DNA from: Delphinus delphis
Taxonomy: Eukaryota > Chordata > Mammalia > Artiodactyla > Delphinidae
Direction: 5' to 3'
NCBI RefSeq assembly: GCF_949987515.2
Contig: NW_027192673.1
Span: 1,979,001 to 2,043,000, forward strand
DNA length: 64,000 bases
In this document: one piece after another, positions 55,910 through 64,000 of the stretch
Layout: each line of letters opens with the position of its first letter
Numbering within the stretch: position 1 is the first letter of the stretch
The notes under the pieces: generated by a model
The model's database searches: none
What the model saw: only the letters and a program-made list of their open reading frames with translations
Told to the model about the DNA's origin: nothing
Position numbers and translations under genes: made by a program

Positions 55910-57488
55910 GATATCAGTAATACATGGAATGTAAACTTGGCTACACAGGAACTGAATTACAGAACAGAACAGGGTCTCAAATTTAGAAAACCAACTTATT
56001 CTTGCTTAAGGGGAAAGGTGAGTTGGGGTGCTGCATAAAACCAGAGATTGAAATGAGCACAGATAAAGTTTCTTAAGCCAAATATGGAATAGACAAGAGC
56101 TACTCCTTGCTCAACGAAATGGACTCAACACCCCATATTAAACGCCTAAGAATGTACCTGACTAGTAAGTATCTTAAAACCTATGGATTGCTATGTCTCC
56201 GAAAGAGAATCAAGCATGTGTACAGGGGCATAAACGCAGCAGTGATAGGATTGGAGAGGTTCGGTGAGCAAATGAAGACCCTTTGAAGTCATATTGCATG
56301 GTACCCATTCCACGGGTTTCAACTACCCAGGTTTAAGGTATTCTTCCTTCAGCTAAAACATGCATGTGGAACCTACAGTATGATCAACCATGTGATCAGG
56401 AGACCTGTTCAAATATGTCTCAGTTTTCCTCCCCTGGTACTCGGGTGCAACATTCCAGACGCTTTACTAACACTCTCCCCACTTGGAGCGTCAGTCCCTT
56501 TAACCTCCTGTTTGGCCCAGTTTGCAATTTCTGCGGAAGATGAACAGGAATAGCGAGAACCAATGAGAGGCTAGCTGGAGGTGTCTGGACGGGCAAATTT
56601 AACTCTCATTTCCCACCAGGAAGAGGAATTAACCAAACGCTCAGCATGCTGGGCCGGAACCAGATTAGGGCCTGAAGCCATCCTGCGGTGTTGCGGCCAG
56701 GTCACAAGAAAGCGAGTTGAAGAAAGGAGCTCAGGGGCACTGTAATTCACAAACCTGCAGAGTTATAAATGACAGCTATCGTCCAAAAATAGACTGAAGT
56801 AAGGCTGCCAAGAGGTTTGAAAGCGGGGCAGAATTGCAGGAAACCGATTTCAGGAGGTAGACTGGAATTGCATTGAAAGCATAGGAAAAGAGGCAGAACG
56901 TCCACAATGATGCACTTGGCCAAAAAGGGCGTATGCGTTTTTTCCTGAATATATTCAGGAAAAAACGCATACGCCCTTTTTGGCCAACCAAGCAAGCTTG
57001 CAAAGGAAATCTGCACTACAATGAAGTCTCACTTCCCCCCAGTCAAAAGGGCCATCTGAAAAAAGTGTAAAATCCAGAAAGGCAGGACAGGCCATGGAGA
57101 ACTGGGAGCCTTGTTATGCTGATGGGCGGGATGTAAATTGCCAACAACCACTCGGGAGAAGTGTATGGTGTTTCCTGAAACATCTAAAAAACAAAGCAAC
57201 AGAACCTAGGGCACTTCCACTTATGGTCCTATAGCTTAGGGAAATTAAAATCAAAAAGACACAGCCACCCCAAAGTTTGGAACGGCTCTGTTTACAAGAA
57301 CCTCGTTTACAGTACAAGTTCAACATCGCAGAAAGTGAAAAATGGATAAAGAAGTTGTGGTATTTACTTACAAAGCAATATCACTCAGCAATGAAATCTG
57401 TGTCATCAGGCCCTTAGCAGCACAATGAGTGGATTCAGGTATGATGATTCTAACTGAAGTAAGTCACACAGAAAAAGAAACATCATAA
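55910..57488 (+). repeat. satellite monomer 34 (1579 bp)
   Basis: Palindrome 56916-56987 is perfect. I find no difference from monomer 32 by eye. Confidence 0.95.
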
Positions 57489-59066
57489 GATATCAGTAAT
57501 ACACGGAATGTAAACTTGGCTACACAGGAACTGCATTCCAAAACAGAACAGGGTCTCAAATTTAGAAAACCAACTTATGCTTGCTTAAGGGGAAAGGTGA
57601 GTTGGGGTGCTGCATAAAACCAGAGATTGAAATAAGCACAGATAAAGTTCCTTAAGCCAAATATAGAATAGACAAGAGCTACTCCTTGCTCAACGAAATG
57701 GACTCAACACCCCATATTAAACGCCTAAGAATGTACCTGACTAGTAAGTATCTTAAAACCTATGGATTGCTATGTCTCCAAAAGAGAATCAAGCGTGTGT
57801 ACAGGGGCATAAACGCAGCAGTGATAGGATTGGAGAGGTTCGGTGAGCAAATGAAGACCCTTTGAAGTCATATTGCATGGTACCCATTCCACGGGTCTCA
57901 ACTCTCCAGGTTTAAGGTATTCTTCCTTCAGCTAAAACATGCATGTGGAACCCAGAGTATGATCAACCATGTGAACGGAAGACGTGTTCAAATATATCTC
58001 AGTTTTCCTCCCCTGGTACTCGGGTGCAACATTCCACACGCTTTACTAACACTCTCCCGACTTGGAGAGTCAGTCCCTTTAACCTCCTGTTTGGCCCAGT
58101 TTGCAATTTCTGCGGAAGATGAACAGGAATAGTGAGAACCAATGAGAGACTAGCTGGAGGTGTCTGAACGGGCAAATTTAACTCTCATTTCCCACCAGGA
58201 AGAGGAATTAACCAAAGGCTCAGCATGCCGTGCCGGAACCAGATTAGGGCCTGAAGCCATCCTGCGGTGTTGCGGCCAGGTCACAAGAAAGCGAGTTGAA
58301 GAAAGGAGCTCAGGGGCACTGTAATTCACAAACCTGCAGAGTTATAAATGACAGCTATCGTCCAAAAATAGACTGAAGTAAGGCTGCCAAGAGGACTTGA
58401 AAGCGGGGCAGAATTGCAGGAAACCGATTTCAGGAGGTAGACTGGAATTGCATTGAAAGCATAGGAAAAGAGGCAGAACGTCCACAATGATGCACTTGGC
58501 CAAAAAGGGCGTATGCGTTTTTCCCTGAATATATTCAGGAAAAAACGCATACGCCCTTTTTGGCCAACCAAGCAAGCTTGCAAAGGAAATCTGCACTACA
58601 ATGAAGTCTCACTTCCCCCCGGTCAAAAGGGCCATCTGAAAAAAGTGTAAAATCCAGAAAGGCAAGAGGCCATGGAGAACTGGGAGCCTTGTTATGCCGA
58701 TGGGCGGGAATTAAATTGCCAACAGACACTCGGGAGAAGTGTATGGTGTTTCCTGAAACATCTATAAAACAAAGCAACAGAACCTAGGGCACTTCCACTT
58801 ATGGTCCTATAGCTTAGGGAAATTAAAATCAAAAAGACACAGCCACCCCAAAGTTTGGAACGGCTCTGTTTACAAGAACCTCGTTTACAGTACAAGTTCA
58901 ACATCGCAGAAAGTGAAAAATGGATAAAGAAGTTGTGGTATTTACTTACAAAGCAATATCACTCAGCAATGAAATCTGTGTCATCAGGCCCTTAGCAGCA
59001 CAATGAGTGGATTCAGGTATGATGATTCTAACTGAAATAAGTCACACAGAAAAAGAAACATCATAA
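57489..59066 (+). repeat. satellite monomer 35 (1578 bp)
   Basis: Palindrome 58496-58567 has one mismatch. It matches monomer 33 until about 58,663, then diverges (GGCAAGAGGCC). Confidence 0.95.
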
Positions 59067-60646
59067 GATATCAGTAATACACGGAATGTAAACTTGGCTA
59101 CACAGGAACTGAATTACAGAACAGAACAGGGTCTCAAATTTAGAAAACCAACTTATTCTTGCTTAAGGGGAAAGGTGAGTTGGAGTGCTGCATAAAACCA
59201 GAGATTGAAATGAGCACAGATAAAGTTCCTTAAGCCAAATATGGAATAGACAAGAGCTACTCCTTGCTCAATGAAATGGACTCAACACCCCATATTAAAC
59301 GCCTAAGAATGTACCTGACTAGTAAGTATCTTAAAACCTATGGATTGCTATGTCTCCGAAAGAGAATCAAGCATGTGTACAGGGGCATAAACGCAGCAGT
59401 GATAGGATTGGAGAGGTTCGGTGAGCAAATGAAGACCCTTTGAAGTCATATTGCATGGTACCCATTCCACGGGTTTCAACTACCCAGGTTTAAGGTATTC
59501 TTCCTTCAGCTAAAACATGGATGTGGAACCTAGAGTATGATCAACCATGTGATCGGGAGACGTGTTCAAATATGTCTCAGTTTTCCTCCCCTGGTACTCG
59601 GGTGCAACATTCCAGACGCTTTACTAACACTCTCCCCACTTGGAGAGTCAGCGCCTTTAACCTCCTGTTTGGCCCAGTTTGCAATTTCTCCGGAAGATGA
59701 ACAGGAATAGCGAGAACCAATGAGAGACTAGCTGGAGGTGTCTGGACGGGCAAATTTAACTCTCATTTCCCACCAGAATGAGGAATTAACCAAAGGCTCA
59801 GCATGCCATACCGGAACCAGATTAGGGCCTGAAGCCATCCTGCGGTGTTGCGGCTAGGTCACAAGAAAGCGAGTTGAAGAAAGGAGCTCAGGGGCACTGT
59901 AATTCACAAACCTGCAGAGTTATAAATGACAGCTATCGTCCAAAAATAGACTGAAGTAAGGCTGCCAAGAGGACTTGAAAGCGGGGCAGAATTGCAGGAA
60001 ACCGATTTCAGGAGGTAGACTGGAATTGCATTGAAAGCATAGGAAAAGAGGCAGAACGTCCACAATGATGCACTTGGCCAAAAAGGGCGTATACGTTTTT
60101 TCCTGAATATATTCAGGAAAAAACGCATACGCCCTCTTTGGCCAACCAAGCAAGCTTGCAAAGGAAATCTGCACTACAATGAAGTCTCACTTCCCCCCGG
60201 TCAAAAGGGCCATCTGAAAAAAGTGTAAAATCCAGAAAGGCAGGACAGGCCATGGAGAACTGGGAGCCTTGTTATGCTGATGGGCGGGATGTAAATTGCC
60301 AACAACCACTCGGGAGAAGTGTATGGTGTTTCCTGAAACATCTAAAAAACAAAGCAACAGAACCTAGGGCACTTCCACTTATGGTCCTATAGCTTAGGGA
60401 AATTAAAATCAAAAAGACACAGCCACCCCAAAGTTTGGAACGGCTCTGTTTACAAGAACCTCGTTTACAGTACAAGTTCAACATCGCAGAAAGTGAAAAA
60501 TGGATAAAGAAGTTGTGGTATTTACTTACAAAGCAATATCACTCAGCAATGAAATCTGTGTCATCAGGCCCTTAGCAGCACAATGAGTGGATTCAGGTAT
60601 GATGATTCTAACTGAAATAAGTCACACAGAAAAAGAAACATCATAA
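59067..60646 (+). repeat. satellite monomer 36 (1580 bp)
   Basis: Palindrome 60074-60145 has two mismatches. It shares TTATTCTTGC with monomers 32 and 34, and CCAGAATGAGG with monomer 37. Confidence 0.95.
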
Positions 60647-62225
60647 GATATCAGTAATACACGGAATGGAAACTTGGCTACACAGGAACTGAATTACAGA
60701 ACAGAACAGGGTCTCAAATTTAGAAAACCAACTTAGGCTTGCTTAAGGGGAAAGGTGAGTTGGGGTGCTGCATAAAACCAGAGATTGAAATGAGCACAGA
60801 TAAAGTTCCTTAAGTCAAATATGGAATAGACAAGAGCTACTCCTTGCTCAACGAAATGGACTCAACACCCCATATTAAACGCCTAAGAATGTACCTGACT
60901 AGTAAGTATCTTAAAACCTATGGATTGCTATGTCTCCGAAAGAGAATCAAGCATGTGTACAGGGGCATAAACGCAGCAGTGATAGGATTGGAGAGGTTCG
61001 GTGAGCAAATGAAGACCCTTTGAAGTCATATTGCATGGTACCCATTACACGGGTCTCAACTCTCCAGGTTTAAGGTATTCTTCCTTCAGCTAAAACATGC
61101 ATGTGGAACCCAAGTATGATCAACCATGTGAACGGGAGACGTGTTCAAATATGTCTCAGTTTTCCTCCCCTGGTACTCGGGTGCAACATTCCAGACGCTT
61201 TACTAACACTCTCCCCACTTGGAGAGTCAGCGCCTTTAACCTCCTGTTTGGCCCAGTTTGCAATTTCTGCGGAAGATGAACAGGAATAGCGAGAACCAAT
61301 GAGAGGCTAGCTGGAGGTGTCTGGACGGGCAAATTTAACTCTCATTTCCCACCAGAATGAGGAATTAACCAAAGGCTCAGCATGCCGGGCCGCAACCAGA
61401 TTAGGGCCTGAAGCCATCCTGCGGTGTTGCGGCCAGGTCACAAGAAAGCGAGTTGAAGAAAGGAGCTCAGGGGCACTGTAATTCACAAACCTGCAGAGTT
61501 ATAAATGACAGCTATCGTCCAAAAATAGACTGAAGTAAGGCTGCCAAGAGGACTTGAAAGCGGGGCAGAATTGCAGGAAACCGATTTCAGGAGGTAGACT
61601 GGAATTGCATTGAAAGCATAGGAAAAGAGGCAAAACGTCCACAATGATGCACTTGGCCAAAAAGGGCGTATGCGTTTTTTCCTGAATATATTCAGGAAAA
61701 AACGCATACGCCCTTTTTGGCCAACCAAGCAAGCTTGCAAAGGAAATCTGCACTACAATGAAGTCTCACTTCCCCCCGGTCAAAAGGGCCATCTGAAAAA
61801 AGTGTAAAATCCAGAAAGGCAGGACAGGCCATGGAGAACTGGGAGCCTTGTTATGCTGATGGGCGGGATGTAAATTGCCAACAACCACTCGGGAGAAGTG
61901 TATGGTGTTTCCTGAAACATCTAAAAAACAAAGCAACAGAGCCTAGGGCACTGCCACTTATGGTCCTATAGCTTAGGGAAATTAAAATCAAAAAGACAAA
62001 GCCACCCCAAAGTTTGGGACGCCTCTGTTTACAAGAACCTCGTTTACAGTACAAGTTCAACATTGCAGAAAGTGAAAAATGGATAAAGAAGTTGTGGTAT
62101 TTAATTACAAAGCAATATCACTCAGCAATGAAATCTGTGTCATCAGGCCCTTAGCAGCACAATGAGTGGATTCAGGTATGATGATTCTAACTGAAATAAG
62201 TCACACAGAAAAAGAAACATCATAA
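60647..62225 (+). repeat. satellite monomer 37 (1579 bp)
   Basis: Palindrome 61653-61724 is perfect. Together with monomer 38 it carries CTTAGGCTTGC, TTAAGTCAAATATGG, GGCAAAACGTCC and AGACAAAGCC. Confidence 0.95.
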
Positions 62226-63713
62226 GATATCAGTAATACACGGAATGTAAACTTGGCTACACAGGAACTGAATTACAGAACAGAACAGGGTCTCAAATTT
62301 AGAAAACCAACTTAGGCTTGCTTAAGGGTAAAGGTGAGTTGGGGTGCTGCATAAAACCAGAGATTGAAATGAGCACAGATAAAGTTCCTTAAGTCAAATA
62401 TGGAATAGACAAGAGCTACTCCTTGCTCAACGAAATGGACTCAACACCCCATATTAAACGCCTAAGAATGTACCTGACTAGTAAGTATCTTAAAACCTAT
62501 GGATTGCTATGTCTCCGAAAGAGAATCAAGCATGTGTACAGGGGCATAAACGCAGCAGTGATAGGATTGGAGAGGTTCGGTGAGCAAATGAAGACCCTTT
62601 GAAGTCATATTGCATGGTACCCATTACACGGGTCTTAACTCTCCAGGTTTAAGGTATTCTTCCTTCAGCTAAAACATGCATGTGGAACCCAAGTATGATC
62701 AACCATGTGAACGTGAGACGTGTTCAAATATGTCTCAGTTTTCCTCCCCTGGTACTCGGGTGCAACATTCCAGACGCTTTACTAACACTCTCCCCACTTG
62801 GAGAGTCAGCGCCTTTAACCTCCTGTTTGGCCCAGTTTGCAATTTCTGCGGAAGATGAACAGGAATAGCGAGAACCAATGAGAGGCTAGCTGGAGGTGTC
62901 TGGACGGGCAAATTTAACTCTCATTTCCCACCAGGAAGAGGAAATAACCAAAGGCTCAGCATGCCGGGCCGCAACCAGATTAGGGCCTGAAGCCATCCTG
63001 CGGTGTTGCGGCCAGGTCACAAGAAAGCGAGTTGAAGAAAGGAGCTCAGGGGCACTGTAATTCACAAACCTGCAGAGTTATAAATGACAGCTATCGTCCA
63101 AAAATAGACTGAAGTAAGGCTGCCAAGAGGACTTGAAAGCGGGGCAGAATTGCAGGAAACCGATTTCAGGAGGTAGACTGGAATTGCATTGAAAGCATAG
63201 GAAAAGAGGCAAAACGTCCACAATGATGCACTTGGCCAAAAAGGGCGTATGCGTTTTTTCCTGAATATATTCAGGAAAAAACGCATACGCCCTTTTTGGC
63301 CAACCAAGCAAGCTTGCAAAGGAAATCTGCACTACAATGAAGTGTCACTTCCCCCCGGTCAAAAGGGCCATCTGAAAAAAGTGTAAAATCCAGAAAGGCA
63401 GGACAGGCCATGGAGAACTGGGAGCCTTGTTATGCTGATGGGCGGGATGTAAATTGCCAACAACCACTCGGGAGAAGTGTATGGTGTTTCCTGAAACATC
63501 TAAAAAACAAAGCAACAGAGCCTAGGGCACTGCCACTTATGGTCCTATAGCTTAGGGAAATTAAAATCAAAAAGACAAAGCCACCCCAAAGTTTGGGACG
63601 CCTCTGTTTACAAGAACCTCGTTTACAGTACAAGTTCAACATTGCAGAAAGTGAAAAATGGATAAAGAAGTTGTGGTATTTAATTACAAAGCAATATCAC
63701 TCAGCAATGAAAT
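60680..63713 (+). repeat. single-unit duplication D (1579 bp period)
   Basis: Monomers 37 and 38 share several variants found nowhere else in the window, but also differ at several positions (for example CCAGAATGAGG against CCAGGAAGAGG). Confidence 0.7.
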
Positions 63714-63804
63714 CTATGTCATCAGGCCCTTAGCAGCACAATGAGTGGATTCAGGTATGATGATTCTAACTGAAATAAGTCACACAGAAAAAGAAACATC
63801 ATAA
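62226..63804 (+). repeat. satellite monomer 38 (1579 bp)
   Basis: Palindrome 63232-63303 is perfect. It shares the private markers of monomer 37, indicating a recent single-unit duplication. Confidence 0.95.
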
Positions 63805-64000
63805 GATATCAGTAATACACGGAATGTAAACTTGGCTACACAGGAACTGAATTACAGAACAGAACAGGGTCTCAAATTTAGAAAACCAACTTATGCTTGC
63901 TTAAGGGTAAAGGTGTGTTGGGGTGCTGCATAAAACCAGAGATTGAAATGAGCACAGATAAAGTTCCTTAAGCCAAATATGGCATAGAGAAGAGCTACTC
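63805..64000 (+). repeat. satellite monomer 39, partial (196 bp)
   Basis: The start of a further unit, cut by the window edge, which shows that the array continues. Confidence 0.93.

Larger units (their letters stand above)
52208..58663 (+). repeat. higher-order repeat C: dimer in two copies (3159 bp period)
   Basis: Monomers 32-33 and 34-35 share all private variants I checked, 3159 bp apart, with no difference found by eye. The left limit lies between 52,207 and 52,470. The right limit is about 58,663. Confidence 0.88.
3785..64000 (+). repeat. tandem satellite array, ~1.58-kb monomer, 38 full copies plus a partial
   Basis: The same roughly 1579-bp sequence recurs head to tail from the retrocopy tail to the window edge. 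I anchored monomer starts on GATATCA(G/C)TAATAC. Successive starts are 1578-1580 bp apart, except one 1590-bp unit explained by a C-run expansion. All monomers share one orientation, and no unrelated insertion occurs in 60 kb. The monomer is built from a LINE-1 3' end, a 72-bp palindrome and an unrecognised segment. I could not match it to a named satellite family from memory. The array continues beyond the right edge. Confidence 0.97.

Noticed and set aside
4157..62858. Plus-strand 60-86 codon open frames in the unrecognised segment
   Set aside because: They open and close with small indels between monomers (for example the AACCCAAGTATG deletion), which is not the pattern of selected coding sequence.
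4621..63319. Minus-strand 84-89 codon open frames recurring in every monomer
   Set aside because: They read across the palindrome and decayed LINE-1 sequence on the antisense strand, exist in two overlapping frames at once, and recur only because the DNA repeats. No protein family is recognisable.
3785..64000. CRISPR-like spaced palindromes
   Set aside because: The spacing is 1.58 kb and the intervening DNA is itself repeated. This is a eukaryotic satellite, not a CRISPR array.

Overview
The window looks like mammalian genomic DNA. It has two parts: a processed (intronless) retrocopy of PCMTD2 at the left end, and an uninterrupted tandem satellite array filling the remaining 60 kb. The array's building blocks are decayed mammalian LINE-1 sequence and a palindromic mariner-type element. 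The LINE-1 3' region and the TTGGCCAAAAAG terminal motif recall, from memory, laurasiatherian and particularly cetartiodactyl/ruminant repeats, so a hoofed mammal is my best guess. That placement is an inference.

Positions 1-3784 are the retrocopy. A GC-rich, CT-rich 5' UTR-like stretch (1-311) leads into a PCMTD2 reading frame without introns (312-1392). A net frame change near 1011-1017 breaks it. A roughly 2.4 kb 3' UTR follows, then AATAAA at 3752-3757 and a 15-A tail at 3770-3784. The tail abuts satellite sequence directly, at a point internal to the satellite period, so the retrocopy appears to have inserted into satellite (or satellite-precursor) DNA by LINE-1 machinery.

Positions 3785-64000 hold 38 complete head-to-tail monomers of about 1579-1580 bp, plus 196 bp of a 39th that runs off the window. 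Each monomer has three parts: (i) the 3' end of a LINE-1 (ORF2 C-terminus and 3' UTR), about 1 kb; (ii) inside that LINE-1 piece, a 72-bp palindrome with 36-bp arms and no spacer, perfect in 26 of 38 copies by eye; (iii) about 450-550 bp that I do not recognise. No other interspersed element interrupts the array.

The array has layered structure. Units 1-15 and units 16-38 differ by a diagnostic one-base indel and other linked variants. Recent multi-monomer duplications are visible: a tetramer (about 6316 bp, units 4-7 vs 8-11), a second tetramer (6318 bp, about 31.5-44.1 kb), a dimer (3159 bp, about 52.2-58.7 kb, no difference found by eye) and a single-unit duplication (about 60.7-63.7 kb). 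Two sequence types of the LINE-1 segment alternate along the array, and some monomers are chimeric, which suggests gene conversion or unequal exchange.

I see no functional protein-coding gene, tRNA, rRNA or CRISPR array. The many 60-145 codon open frames in the array are repeated by-products of the monomer and are not annotated as genes.
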